Part shown: one piece after another, positions 1-13,800 of the stretch
How positions within the stretch are numbered: the first letter of the stretch is position 1
Layout: each line of letters starts with the position of its first letter
Origin: Stichopus chloronotus
Lineage: Eukaryota > Echinodermata > Holothuroidea > Aspidochirotida > Stichopodidae
Assembly: GCA_021234535.1 (NCBI GenBank)
Contig: CM037845.1
Span: 2,694,501-2,758,500 of the forward strand
Length of the DNA: 64,000 bases
Reading direction: 5' to 3'
Notes under the pieces: model-generated
What the model was told of the DNA's origin: nothing
Seen by the model: the letters and a program-made list of their open reading frames with translations, nothing else
The model's database searches: none
Translations under genes and position numbers: made by a program

Positions 1-1601
1 GTTTATGAAGTTCACTGCACTGTACTGCAACTAAAGTAAGAGTATGTGAGTGATATACACAGAGATCTCTTCTGGAAGACTTCCATCAACCATATACTTA
101 GTATTGCTCTGAAGTAACTTCAAGAATGTAACAGAAATGTTTACCACCGAAGCTAGTTACAAGAAGTTTACATAAATAAATAAATACACAGGCCCTCTTG
201 TTAAAGGTTATTGTTGTCTAGAATGCAAATAAGGAGATACAGGGAATATGCCTTTATGAAGGTGCCTCCTATTGAAACAGATCACAAACAATAATTTACA
301 ACATTTGCTTTTCAACTTGAAACTGCTCACAAAGTCTGTGCATCCACTTGCATATTGAAGCACACTTCACTGTGAGCATACTAATGCTGGGTGCACAAGT
401 ACATATCATCAAATCGCCCCAATACAGCATCAAGCAGCAATAGCCTTTTTCCACCCGTGACTGTTACTTTTAGAAGCAGACAATTAACGTCACTTGTTTA
501 TAAAACTGTCTTTTATTGCACCAAATTCAAATGTGTATACATCAGGATCAATTAAAGCTGGTATGGCTATTAAAATCTAAAATATTAGATATGTATACAC
601 CTGTTTAATCTCAGGCAAAAGTCACCAGTAGAGGAACAATGTGACATGTAAAGGAAAATCTAAGACAAGCTGCAGTAATTAAAGTGCAAAGAGGTTAAAA
701 GAACTTAGTGAACACCAGATCCTAAGGAAAAAAGAGAAACGTTACTGCTGTACATTACCGAATGTACATTTTCAGATTGTTTAAAATTCTTGCCATCACA
801 CATTAATAATGCAATGTCTTTTTCCGACTCCTCACTACATGTTGCAAAATATTTGAACTTACAGTATACAGTAGTAGTCCATACAAAAGTGCTATCACAA
901 TTTGCCAAAAATGCTGTCTTTGGACTACTAAGAAGCAATATATGGTTGTTCGTTTTCTAACATTTAAGGTTTTATAAAAAAAAAAAGTATGTCAGTATAC
1001 ATGATTGAAGTTAATGTTCTGGGTTGTTGAACAATGACCATACTATTTATATTAAATCTGTTTACCATGCAAATTAAGCGTTTTCATCCATTCCTAAATA
1101 TCAGGATTGAGTGGGTTTTTCTCATAACCGTCAGGTACCCAGGTACTGTGCTGAATCAAAATGTTGGGTGAATCATCACTGACATTTCTACAGTACTGAG
1201 TACTGTACATCGCATTTGTTTGAAGCCCGGATCTTACGGTACATGTACATACATACATCCACCCTTCATCTACTGTACTCATGAATAGGACCAACAATTT
1301 TCTCAGAGAAAAAAAAAAAGAAAGAAAACTTTTGAACTGGGCCAGGCTATTTGATCTGTACAGTCTAGGCAAAACTGGGCAATCTGACACAGTGTGCTCA
1401 CACAGCTATTGTGTCATTTTGTACTTCATGAAGGAACCGGGTATTAACTTTGATCCGGGTGGCAACATACCATTCAGGCAACCCAGTACCAAGGTTACCA
1501 ACTGGTGTAAGCGCTGTAATCAATCAATGATTCATTAAGTCTTCTATATTCTACATTAAATCTGAATTCAGGGCATGCACAGACTGCTTTGGTCATCCGT
1601 T

Positions 1602-1634
1602 CAGGACAACCTTGTGACAAAATTTGGTTGTTCC
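1602..1634. repeat. Short inverted dispersed repeat, copy 1
   Basis: GGACAACCTTGTGACAAAA followed by TTTGGTTGTTCC. The two ends are near reverse complements (GGACAACC and GGTTGTCC). Related copies lie near 2092-2120, 2411-2445 and 10124-10200. Confidence 0.5.
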
Positions 1635-2410
1635 TTTAAAAATTAGCCAAAGATCTCAGACACTAGGACTACCACTAATCTTCATGTTTATTGTGTTATA
1701 TCAGTCAATCCATTATAATACTAACAAACACAGAGTTGATGCATTTAACTCCCAATTCTCATGAATTAATAATATATTTTAATTACCCTTACACACTGCT
1801 ATTAATTTCACAGCTACAGGGTATAGTAACACTGTACAAGAATCAAAGTGTATGTATGTATGTGTGCATCTATGATATGCAGGCAATTCAAAAAGTATGG
1901 CACTATCGCACTATCATATACTTCACAGCATATGAAGCAGTACCTATTGTAATTGAAGCAGTTTAATCTAATTGTGTGCAAAGGATGATCAACATAACAG
2001 TTGATGTCTTTTTAAAACTGAGTTGTCCTACACAAAAGTTACTTAAAGTCATTAATACATTTTAAACAAGGTTAATTTGCTAAGCTGGACCACCAAATTT
2101 TGGTCACATGGTTGTCCTTGAGGCAATCACATTCAGTAATCAGTGCTTGAATAAAACGGATATTCTACAATAGCTGAAACAATGCCATGCGACTGGTAAT
2201 GATGAATTTGCTAAGAGCATAATGCAAGTGTCTTCATGTAACTTAGGAACCAAGAAATAAATCATGACAATTATTGAAAGGACAACTCAATTTTGGAAAG
2301 GAAAGACACATCTGTACATGTTCATTGTTCCTTGGATACCAGATGAAATTGTGAAAATTTCAGCATTGATTACACGATTGTTCCTGAACACATTAACTGG
2401 TTAAATATCT

Positions 2411-2445
2411 GAAAGACAACCTTGTAACCAAGTCTGGTTGTCCTC
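2411..2445. repeat. Short inverted dispersed repeat, copy 2
   Basis: GACAACCTTGTAACCAAG followed by TCTGGTTGTCCT, the same layout as the copy at 1602. The sequence after it (GTTGGTGTCTT) also resembles what follows the copy at 10124 (TTGTGGTGTCTTTA), so the repeat extends beyond the palindrome. Confidence 0.5.
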
Positions 2446-3939
2446 TAGGAACTGTTGGTGTCTTGAGTAACAGCCGATTAACATGTACGACCATAATCTT
2501 CAACCACTGTGAAGCATTATGGAAGTAAATCTAACCACACCCTATTAGTTCACATTAAACAAACTTGAATAAGGCTTCAAAAAAGACCCCACATATTTGC
2601 CCACCTTTAAGTATTGTGAATTGACGAACTTGATGGAATTTCTCCTGGGGTTAAATTCCAACAAGAACAGACAATCTTATCATGAATATATTATATGTCT
2701 GCAGAACATCCCATGCAAGCATCAGCAATCAATCTATGACTAACAATTCTAAGGTCTTTCCATGTTAGGGCCAAGAAGTTGGCACACTGCACTTGTAAAC
2801 ATTCTATTCTCAAATAGTCACTCAGTATGTCAAATTCTCCATATTAACTTTACTAAAGTGCTGTTCAAATATACACACACACGCCATAACTCAAGGGTAC
2901 TTCCTACGGGATGATCTGGCAAGCAAGTTCATACAAATGTACCTCACACCGGGCAGGATCAAGCAGTGAGAGAAAGCAATGCCAGTAAATTTGCGGGCAA
3001 AATTTTGGATTTAGTTTACGGCAGTGACAGGCAAGTAAGATTATCAGAAAACTCCCCAAGCTAAAACATGAGCTACATTTAGGGTCAGAAGAGCATTTAA
3101 TCACTAATTACATAAATATTCTAACACTAGGCATGCTACAATCTCATGCCAAAGGAACACTGTTACACAACACCATCAGACTGTGACAAACTGTTCCCTA
3201 TTACTTGAAATAATGTAGTTTATTGTCATTTTGATGGGGAGAAAGCCAGTCATGACACTTTTACTTAGTTCATGTCCTTTTCCATATATATACAGAGATT
3301 CGCATGGTTTCATTACATGTACATTTGGTTCTGTCACAGTTTGATAAAAATTGCAAAAGCACGTTCACGACTTGTTTATGTTGAGATAGTTGAACCTGGT
3401 AATTTAGTACAGCAGTTCTGTCGGTATTTGTAGGCCAACACCCAAGAAAAAACAATGTCTACTAAAGAATTGATGGTTCATTTTTCCACCAACACAAAAC
3501 GGCAACCAGAATTCTGACTTTTTTTTAGCAACGGAGCTCAGCTATCTAATCCACAGAAAGCAAACATACATACTTTGCAACATCAGTGTGTATTGGGAAA
3601 AGTGAAAATTAATTAACTAAGGTGTCCCATTACTCAAACATGCCTATAGAATGAAAGTGATACATGATATTTGATCGTGTCAAAATACAGCAGAGAACTA
3701 TCAGGACAAATACAATCAAACAACTAGGCATACTGTGAATGCTCATTGAGACTATATCAAGAACACTTATGGACTAACAATGCCTGAAGTGTATTAATGC
3801 CATTGACAACACAGGGAAAGAAGTTTCCTGGGTAAGTTTAACTTAGTAAATTAAAGTGAGGATAGGCAGTTCTGAGAAAGACACTAAGAACTGTTTCCGT
3901 AGTCTGCCAGATGAGATGACCAATTGTCGGACACAATTG

Positions 3940-3996
3940 ACACAACTCACTGGTGTGGGTATTCATGAGTGACTATACTTACCACTTACACACACT
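3940..3996. repeat. Short dispersed repeat, copy 1
   Basis: CTGGTGTGGGTATTCATGAG followed by TGACTATACTTACCACTTAC. It matches 14528-14580 at about 85 percent by eye. Confidence 0.5.
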
Positions 3997-4289
3997 AACA
4001 CATTCAATTTACGCTCAAAATGTATATTTACACCGCACCCTCTAAACCTAGGCTAGCCCTCATAGGGCTGAGTGAAGCCAGGGACACTGTTGATTATGGT
4101 TAAAATTTCCCTCACATACATTCTGCATGTGATGGGAAGGTTTGGAAAAAGGTAGTGAATTTCACGAAACAACTCAATAAGCCCATTCAATTAACTTAAT
4201 AATAGTGCATAAAGTGTACAGAGTGCAGCCATTTAATTTCAGCATACTGTGACTTTTCAGTTGATCGAGTTTCGTTCCCAAACTGATCG

Positions 4290-4760
4290 ACCTTCAGTGA
4301 CACTGACAGTGACATTGAGCTAACACTGTTCCATACAGTGACCTAGTACTGCCCTTTGCTATGACCTAACACTATAACCCTGCCATCAGATTTACAGTGA
4401 CCTAACACTGCTCTATACAGTGATCTAACACTGCCTCCTAGTGATCTAGCATTGCCCTCTATAGTGAAGTAATACTGCCCTCTACAGTGACCTAGTACTG
4501 CCCTTTGCTATGACCTAACACTATAACACTGCCATCAGATTTACAGTGACCTAACACTGCTCTATACAGTGACCTAACACTGCCTCCTAGTGATCTAGCA
4601 TTGCCCTCTATAGTGAAGTAATACTGCCCTCTACAGTGACCTAGTACTGCCCTTTGCTATGACCTAACACTATAACCCTACCACCAGATTTACAGTGACC
4701 TAACACTGTTCTATACAGTGACCTAACACTGCCTCCTATGTGACACAGCACTGCCCTATA
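4290..4760. repeat. Higher-order tandem repeat, 149-bp period, built of small palindromes
   Basis: The block starting CAGTGACCTAGTACTGCCC recurs at 4336, 4485 and 4634, exactly 149 bases apart, with very few differences. Each block is made of diverged units of about 17 to 25 bases, many of the form CAGTGACCTAACACTG, where CAGTG and CACTG are reverse complements and can pair as short hairpins. About 2.7 long units are present, with more diverged units on both sides. Confidence 0.9.
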
Positions 4761-5723
4761 CACAGAGCTCACACTGTCTGCTATAACGATGGACTATTTC
4801 CTTTTACCTACATGACTGAGTGCTACACACTTCTGCCACTGATCTTGAATACAGATCACTGCAATGACCCTCTTTGGAATGATCGAAACTTTGAAAAAAA
4901 AAAAAAGACAAATAATAATCTTTTCTTTATCACTGCTTATCTTACTGAATTTGCTTTTGAAAAAGAATTGCTGGTAAAAAGCTTTACTCAAGTGTTAAAT
5001 TCTTACATAGTTTTGTTTAATGTACTCTGCGACAATTATTTTCAAGCATTCTCATGAATGATCTGATCTGGTATTTAAATGGCTTCTCCAGCAACAAACA
5101 TTCCAATTAATTATTCGCAGGGATTGCATACACCTGCTTTGCATAATTTTAGCAGGCTCCAAGTTAATAACCAATTAACTTTACGGTAATCACTGACTAA
5201 TTTGACGTGGGGCGTTGCTGCAGTAAAAATGTGGGGTCGATAACAATAGCAACCAGGGTTACAGTATCAATAGTGGTGTTTACAAAAACTTAACAACAGT
5301 CCAACGTTCACCTATTTAGCTGGTTACTGAGAGCCAAGCAAACTCATTCATTTGCTTACATGTGATTTAGGAGGCCATAGTAATGGCTGGCTTTGATGCT
5401 TGCTCCTAGATTTGTGACTGATTATCACACCAACCAGCAAGCCCAACAGCTTTGATTTACTTTATTTAAGTGTGGAGTGTCATGCACACACCATTTGATA
5501 TTGGGGTCAAATGCAAACTTCTATGGCATGTTTGCTTTCCCAGGCTAAACAATTAATAAATCGGGGCTTTACTTGCCATCACTAGCTAGCCTAGTTGGAG
5601 AAACAACTGGCTTCAAAAACACAGTGAAGAAGCCTATAGTCACACATGTATGGCAAATATCTTTACAACCCTGTTTAAATTGCTAACCATCATAATACAG
5701 TTTGCTGCTTTAGGCACAAGGAA

Positions 5724-5952
5724 ACTTTATACATCATATTGTCCAGAAGTTCCCAGTTTAGAAGTTCTCTCTATAATTACTGTCCTCTTTGTCACTCTAG
5801 CTTTCAAACCTGGGTGGATTTTGGTATAAACATTTTTAGAACAAATTTCTCCTTTCTTATTCCAGTCAACCATACAGCAATCTCCAGTACTTACATCATC
5901 AGAACAATGCATGTATCGCATGTGAGCCTTGGAGCATGGTAAATTTTCTCAG
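5724..5952 (-). other. Possible cysteine-rich exon (unrecognised)
   Basis: A minus-strand frame stays open from a possible acceptor near 5954 (TTTCTGAG) to a TAA at 5726-5724. It includes PCSKAHMRYMHC, then CSDDVSTGDCC, then NKKGEIC, followed by a basic tail. The spacing C-x8-C-C-x10-C recalls colipase-like or knottin-like small secreted folds (Dickkopf, prokineticin), but one usual cysteine is replaced by V. No signal peptide or partner exon was found, and it lies inside an ERM intron on the same strand. Chance open frames of this length are common in this window, so it is a candidate only. Confidence 0.2.
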
Positions 5953-7740
5953 AAAGCACTTTGAGGGAACACCTTATTCCTCCCTCCTTGTATGTATGTC
6001 AGTTTTGTCACTATGTGTGTGTGTGTCTGTATGTCTATCAGTTTGTCTGTCTGCACCATAGACTACAATGAAAATGATATGGCTTGCAATCAATCCTGAA
6101 CCATTCAGCAACATTATGCAATGACTCATGACAGATGTTTACACGTACTCTTCAACACAGGCCGACATCGGCCATCACTACGCTGGTGTTATGACATTCA
6201 CGGAGCACACAGTGCCTAACTTTATGGCGATCATCAACGGAGAAAGCTCACCGAAGAGACTTGTAGCCTGATATCAGCCGGTAAAATTAGACAAGAACTG
6301 GCAAAAAGCTGCCTCCACCTTTGAAAAAGAGAGGGGGACTATAGCAAGTGATAAACAAGCCTATGAAAGCTATTGCTGTAAACTGTATCAATCACAAAGA
6401 CAAAATTAACATAAAAGCAGAACTGATGAAGAACAGTATTGATTCAACTTTATTTTGGAATAATGTGACCTGTTTCCAGATGTGAGTTGCTTCTTCGCTA
6501 CTAGCTTAGGGAACAATTTTAGGGGATGCTGAATTCATCGTAAGGGACACATCAGCCTGTTTACACTGCACAGTCATCAAGTCTGATTTTACACCCACTT
6601 GAATTTTATGACAATATATATGCAGAGCTGAGCAAGACTACGAATGATGGTGAAATTCAATGACAGTGATAGCTACTGTTGACTACAGATAAATGGATTC
6701 TTCCTCCAAATGTTCAGCTGTGCATCACATCAATGTGTTGCTACATCTATGTCCACAATAAGATTGGCACATAGCCTACAACAAAAAATATGAGTTTATT
6801 ACATGTGGGTGTAAGTTTCTGTAACTTAACCACAAAGGGAACAGACTTCACAGACACTGGCAGCACACCCAGCTAAGAAATAACTTTAGTAGCTGGTAGA
6901 GGGTACAGAAGGTGTGTGATCACTGTTATGTAGTAGGATCAGCTCACAACATGACCTTTCCCCCAAGATACTACAGTATGTATTCCTATACTGGGAACCT
7001 GCAAGTACAGTTGGAAGTAGCTTGGTGGATATAGTATGCCTTCCTCATCTGTGGAATACCTGAAGAATAGGTATAACCCACTGTACACTCAGACTGCAAA
7101 ACTGGCAAACTGCAATAACTGCTGTCATCGTAAGTTTGTATCTTCAGAACTTCAGTTGACAATTGTGACATACCACAGTACATGATCAATTCACTGCAAA
7201 GGGTTCTAGAAACGTTCCGCAGCAAGCCAAAAGGAACTTGTGAATGATGACAATCTGTGTAGCTCATTAATATTCAAATCACGAGAGAAAGTTAATGGTT
7301 TAACTTTGAACAAAACCTGTCACGACTGAACGTCAGAATGATGTCTCCCTCTTTCCAGTGTTTTCGACAAGAGACTCAAACACAGGGCGTAATGCAATGG
7401 AATATACTACATAGCAAAGGGGAAATCACTACAAAAACTCCACCACTGTACTTAGGAGCTTCACACTGAGTAGGCAGAATGTGACTTGAGGAGAGGAGTA
7501 CGAGCTGGGGTGAAAAAGGGGGATAACGGTGGATGGACATTTTGAAGAGGCCTTAAGAAGATGGTCATGATTCTTGTTGTGCTGAGACAGTAAAGTATGG
7601 AGTGAAGTCAACAGCGGAGCCATGATTTCCAGGTCTTGCACATTTTCTTACTTTCATACTTTATTGATCCTTTTTTTTTGCATCATACACTTATCAACCA
7701 TGGTAAGTCCTGGATGTTTTTTTTTTTTTTTTCAACCTAC

Positions 7741-7824
7741 CTGATCGAAGAGTTGCTTGCCGGTTGTATTCGGTTGGATAGCAAACTCCAGCTCCGCGTC
7801 CATGGTGACGACGCGTACATTGAC
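7741..7824 (-). CDS. ERM exon encoding the start of the FERM F1 lobe
   Basis: The minus-strand acceptor CAG is at 7827-7825 and the donor GTAGGT starts at 7740. The 28 codons include TMDAELEF and [12 protein letters not shown], near-invariant in ezrin, radixin and moesin. The plus-strand reading frame across this stretch is a shadow. Confidence 0.95.
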
Positions 7825-10800
7825 CTGAGGATGAGACAGAATGACAAAACCAAATTTAATTTTTGGATGCTGATATTGAGTTCATACATAGCTGTTCATT
7901 GCAGCCCTGAGTCTTTGAAATAATAAACTTTCTTAATTAAGGTTGGAAATACACCTCTACCCAAGTGACCTTACTTTGAAAAGAACCCCAAATAATGAAT
8001 CCTTGAACTACACATCCGCTCCATACAGCAACACAAAACAAAAAAACAAAAAAAAAAAGCTCTTTTGTCAAGGCTTGGAAACTGTTCAGCATGCTTCAAT
8101 TAGAATCAACTACAATTTTCTTTGGTTTTCAATATACAACTTAATGAATTCATCACTAAAATTAGTTGCAGCAACTGCTCACTTTCTGTCTCCAGGGAAA
8201 AATAAAACAGCTGTGCTTGGGGTTGAACGCTCTGCCATGAGAATTAAAAATTTATCAAAACCAACAAACGATGTTTGATTTACTCATGAATACACATACT
8301 GTACAGTACTAAGCATTTCCTGTAGGCCTGTACATCTCCAAAACAAACTTGTATGTGAAATGCAAATTTCACTTAGCTGAAAACAGATATATTTCTACAG
8401 ATGCATGCAAGTTTAGGAGGACTGAAACATCACATATACAGTAAAACAGAGAAAGATAGATTAATCAGAGAAGAGTACTCATCAACATGGCCACTCTATT
8501 TAAATCACTTCATAAACGTGCTCATTTAAATATGGTATAACTAACAGTAAATATTACAAGTAAATATTACAGGGTACTGAAAGGTTATCAGTTCTCCTGG
8601 TTTGGTAGATGGGAATGCAGTTATTGTGCTGAACCAAGTAAGTAAGGGATGGACACTAATCAACAAAACAAGATATTTGATGATGGGTTCCATAAAGCAT
8701 TATCCAACTCTTGAAAATTAAGGAAATTATCAAACTCTAATAATAGCTTGAATACCTTCCTGTAGAGTATGTGCATGGGACTATATATAGTTCTACAGTA
8801 TATACTGTAGTGTTCAGCCAACTGGGAATACCTGAACCTGTACTTCCACAAAACTACAGTAATATAGCACTGACTAAGTCTGGTAAGTCAACTGACAAAA
8901 TGCTTGACTCAAACAATTTTCATAGCAAGCAGTGAAGAAGCTAAGCACTTACTAATTAACCCTTCATCCAAAGACAACTAAATTCAGTGATTAGTTATTG
9001 CCATTCAAGTCCTTAAATCTCTTTGTAGAATGGGGGAGGAGGGGTTTTCACAAAACAATTTCGACTTAAAAGGGAAATAAGGCGGTTTGTTTTACAGAAA
9101 ACAATCATATTCTTAAAACCATTGTTTGTGGACATAGAACAGATCATTCAAAATAAGAAAGGAGAGTAGCATTCTTTCTTTTAAGTAATAAATTCCTGGT
9201 ACAGACAGAAATGCAGTTATTTGTTGCTCTACAATAATTTGTTCACCCAAACTTTCCACAATTCAAATGATGCATCTTCTGTTACGCATCACATACATGA
9301 TGTTTTGAGGAGGTGAAGCTTTTGCAGATGGTTATTAATGACACTGAATGGTTTAACAATGATTAAAGCTATTTTCTTTGTATGCCACGTTGGTGTGTTT
9401 AAAATGCCTTACTTCCCTTTAACTTAATTCCACATACAATTCAAATGTCAAAGACTACAAGACTAGCTAACTCCAAGACTAGCTGTCAAAGAATACTCCA
9501 ACCATGTACCAAACTCGAAAAATGTCAGCTTTCTTGAATTTGCTTGTATTGGCAAACCCTTTAAAGGGAAATAAGGCGTTTGTTTTTACAGAAAACAATC
9601 ACATTTTTAAAACCAACGTTTGTGAATGCAGAATGATAGATTATTCAAAATAAGGAAGGACTGTAGCCTTCTTTTCAAGAAATAAGTCTCTCATAGAAAG
9701 AGATTCATTAATTTGTTGCTCAACAGTAATTTGTTCACCCAAACTTTTCAAAATTCAAATGATGCATGTTCCATTACTCATCACATGCATAACACTTTGA
9801 GGAGATGAAGCTGTTGCAGATGTTTAGTGATGAGACTGAGTGGTTCAACAATGATTTAAGTTACGTTCTTTGTATGCCATATTGGTATATTGTAAACGCC
9901 CTATTTCCCTTTGAACAAGCAAACAAGAAGCAGTTACATCTTCTAATAAAAGATGTTGCTACGCCACTAGTAATGTTCTCTATTACCGTACTACACATGA
10001 CACTTTTTCATTGTTGTCATGAAGCTACTATTGTACTGGACAGAAATGTTCCTGATACTGACACATTCCACATAAACAATCCGTTTGTTTAAATATTCTT
10101 GGAGCTGATTGGGTTTCCCACATGGACAACCTTATCACAGAATCTGCCTGTCAGCCTTTCCTTAGAAGTACCTGAAGGTGCTTGTGGTGTCTTTATGGTG
10201 GTAAATTGACAGTGAGCTGTAGGAACTATAACATTATATTTACTACTAAACATGTGTGTGCTTCTTGATAATATCTATATTCTACTAACAAGGTGACCCA
10301 CCCATCCAGGCTATCACTCATGGTGTCACATCAGGTCATGACTGTCACTCATACAGTCACATCAGGTCATGGTTTGAAGATCATCAAACGTGATAACTCA
10401 CACACTCTGCCAGGTTTAACAAGGTTTTTAAACTTTATAAGTTACCAATTACTGTAAGAGAAAGCCATCAATTTTTCACAATGCCAATCAGTTGTTAAAA
10501 CCTAGTGAACTTTCTACACAGTCTCTTTTGATTACTGGGTAATTTACTTTACACCATGCAGATGGCTGAAAAAGTAAGGAAAGTTGAGGAAAAAAAAAAA
10601 CAAATAATGCATTAGTAAGAAAAGCAACAAGATACATGCTGTTGAGCAGTTTAATGTAAGTATCTGAAATATGTAGCAAATATTCTGTACTTTGTACTCC
10701 TCAGATCCAGGACAATCTACGGTACATAAACTTTGGGAACCCCTGTACATACTGTAGGTGCACACAATTACATCCTAAGGCAACCACATATTAGTATGTT

Positions 10801-13800
10801 GAACTGATTTCTTTGCCATGTTGAAGGAAGAAGGTACTGTCTTTGAAACAGCCAATGCATTTGCCAACTGCCCACATTGTAGAAAAGTTCTCAAATGAGA
10901 TAAAAGGATAAGCAAACTTGATTACACTGCCCATATTAAAAAGTACTCAATAATTGATGTTCTATTGCTACAGTAATGTTAACAGGTCTTTGTGCAACTA
11001 AAAAGATGGTGCTAGGCTAAGTCTTGTATGTGCGATATGTATGTTTTACGTACCTGCAAATGATGTGCAGTTTCAAATATCGGAAAATTGAACTGTGCAT
11101 GCTGTGCAAGTGTGTCTGCATATATACAAACCAGAGAGTTGTTATTCCATCTAGCAACTACACTGGGAGTTGCTATTTGGTCCGAATAGCAACTAAAGGT
11201 ATAAACCAGGAAGCATACGTAACTGTAAACAGTACAGTGGTGACCTTTCTTGCTTGCACATTCTTTCATGAAACACGCTGGTCTACCGCACTCACTCAAA
11301 TGTGGACACGGCTGTGGATCAAGGCGATTAAGCTTGATGTACCATGGTAGATAAAGATCCACCATGCTCACTCAAATAGGAGCATGGATTTAATTACAAA
11401 TTACTGATTTTATTACACAAAAGGTAAGAAACCAAAACAAAGCTTACATACTTTTTGTAATTTTGCTCACTGTAAACTTTTGTGTGGTTCTATAATCACA
11501 ACAACAAATGTTGGATATATGTGGTAACACTGGTACCTTTGAACCTGTAAAGCTGTTGTTCAAGGTTTTCCAAAAGAGTCCTTGCATTTGCAGTACATTT
11601 TCAGTGCATGCCTGTGTGACTTTGTAAGTGTCATTGTCATCATGATCCTTTACATGTAACTGCAATGGTGTGCCCAAATCACCCATAGTGAGTTGCATTT
11701 CCACCATGCTCAGTACTACAGAAATTGTTTACTGACTTTTTAATGTGTTCTGCCTACCTGTAGAGCCTCACTGGGCAGAAAAAGGGTTTGCATTTGTATC
11801 AACAGTAGCATACCGTTCCTGTTTTTTATCAAATGGTCTATTATTTTTTCTCCGTACCATTTAGTGCTAAACTGCTACACTTTTTGTTAATGACGATGTC
11901 CAACCATAGGCCTACTGTACGTAAGTAAGTCATGCGCAACGGTTCATTGCATTGTATGTCAATGTGAATGTAACATTTCAAGGCTAATCAAACAGTGCCT
12001 ACAGTATGGGCACAACCTCAATAACTACACCCCAAGTAACGGTAATTGCTGGTGTTAACCATACACCATAGGATGTCATTTTACGGCTACTTACCACACG
12101 TATCTGATGATATTAACGTACTGTACCATTACAGTAACAAACGATACGTCACAGCGGCTCAAATATCTATAAGTGCTGTCTAAGGAGGACAGCCAGATCC
12201 ATGTCCTTCAGATAACCAAATCAGGTGAGATGTCTTCAACCAATGCAGACCTCCAAAATATCTGTGCTATTGCCAATGAGTCTACAGTAGCTGACAGAAG
12301 TAGAGCAACGCTCAAGTGCTTAATTTAAGCCTTACAGTACAACATTTAACAACACAAAATAGTACTGAAGCTGAATACAGTTTCAACACCAGTGACAGTT
12401 TTGTTGGCTGTGGTATTCATACCTGGACAATTGTCATCACTGTGGCTGTAAGCTGGATAATAAACAGCCCAAACTCACAGCAGATAAATCCTTCAGCTGA
12501 TCTACAAATACCAGACTCTGAAAGAACATACAATCTCTTCTAGAAAGATGCCTTTTAGCGGCTCAGAGTAGAACAACGATCGACTTTATGAATTATGATA
12601 TTATTTGCAAATACGAGAGATGTTAGTTTCTCATCCAACAGCCACTATATTCTGAACAATTCAGATATATTACAGAAATGCAATCATTCCATGGGGGCAC
12701 GTTGCCAAAACTGATAAGTATTGAATATTACTTGTCATAAAAAATCTATGACCTATGAAAAAACCTATTTCTAGGGGAACAATTGGGCTTGATAAATATC
12801 ACCAACCTCATTTTCACATTATTATGTATTGATTTTCATTCCTGAGTATTGCATCACTGTACGGTACGTTTCCATGGAGTTCAGTAGTACCTCTCTCAAA
12901 GCTGAACTAGTACAACAATGCATGCTGCAGTCCATTCAAGCTGTCACAAATTCACTTGTTGATCATGGGCAGAACAGTATATATACAGTATAGTAGTATA
13001 TACTGTGTATTAATGTATGAAATCTACTACATGTTGGACATTGTGCTTTAGTGAGGTGACTGTCAGCTGGTGCTCTGATCATACATACATTATGTTGATG
13101 ATGCAATGATGACATCACATATTGTAACAAACTGAGAAAGAAATAGTTTTTTCTCTGTTTAACTGTAATATGACTTGATTTTAATATCCAAACTATCTGG
13201 GTTTATGTACTCAGAGTAACTCAGACAAAATACCATTGGGAGTGATTCTACTAGTTAAGCCAGACAACGTTTCTAAGAGTACTTCCTCTCTCTTTGTAAA
13301 TTGTAAATATACTATAAACATTGATGTACGTATAATGAGAAAAACCAAACGAATGAAATATCGCAACTACTGTACTACAGGCACCAGCTCTAGGAATCGC
13401 ACAGTACTCGGTGAATCAATTTTAAATCCATTCATACAGTAGCATACATACATGAGCTGGAAATTTAAACACTTCTCTTATGAATGTGACTACGACCTAG
13501 CTACAGTATAGGGAGTTCTAAATAGAATCAGTTAATGCTTGCAGCTAAGTTAATTACCTTAAATGTACAGGTTTATACAGCACTGTTCCAGAGAGAACTG
13601 ATCATGGCACTTGACTGAACTAGAAAGGATACAACCATAGTTTCAAATTGTCTACTGTGTACGGTAGGTCCACAGATGAAGTCCAAGCGACTATCTTACC
13701 AGCTTTTCATGACATGCAATGATTTTGTACCTTGCTAAGACATTGGCATAATTATTGAAAATGTGTACACATGTATGCTGACGCCCATATTTTTAGACTA

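Larger units (their letters stand above)
1..7740. other. ERM intron, continuing past the window start
   Basis: No exon of the ERM gene was found here. The stretch holds small dispersed inverted repeats (near 1602, 2092 and 2411), the 149-bp tandem array at 4290-4760, a short TG-rich microsatellite near 6018-6055, and a possible cysteine-rich exon on the minus strand at 5724-5952. The rest is unremarkable AT-rich sequence. Confidence 0.6.

Noticed and set aside
6986..7267. Minus-strand frame of 93 codons with nine cysteines and two N-glycosylation sites
   Set aside because: No acceptor clearly fits, a stop closes it, and it matches no family I know. Other chance frames in this window also have many cysteines.
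7636..7923. Plus-strand frame of 95 codons over the ERM exon
   Set aside because: It is the antisense shadow of the conserved ERM exon at 7741-7824.
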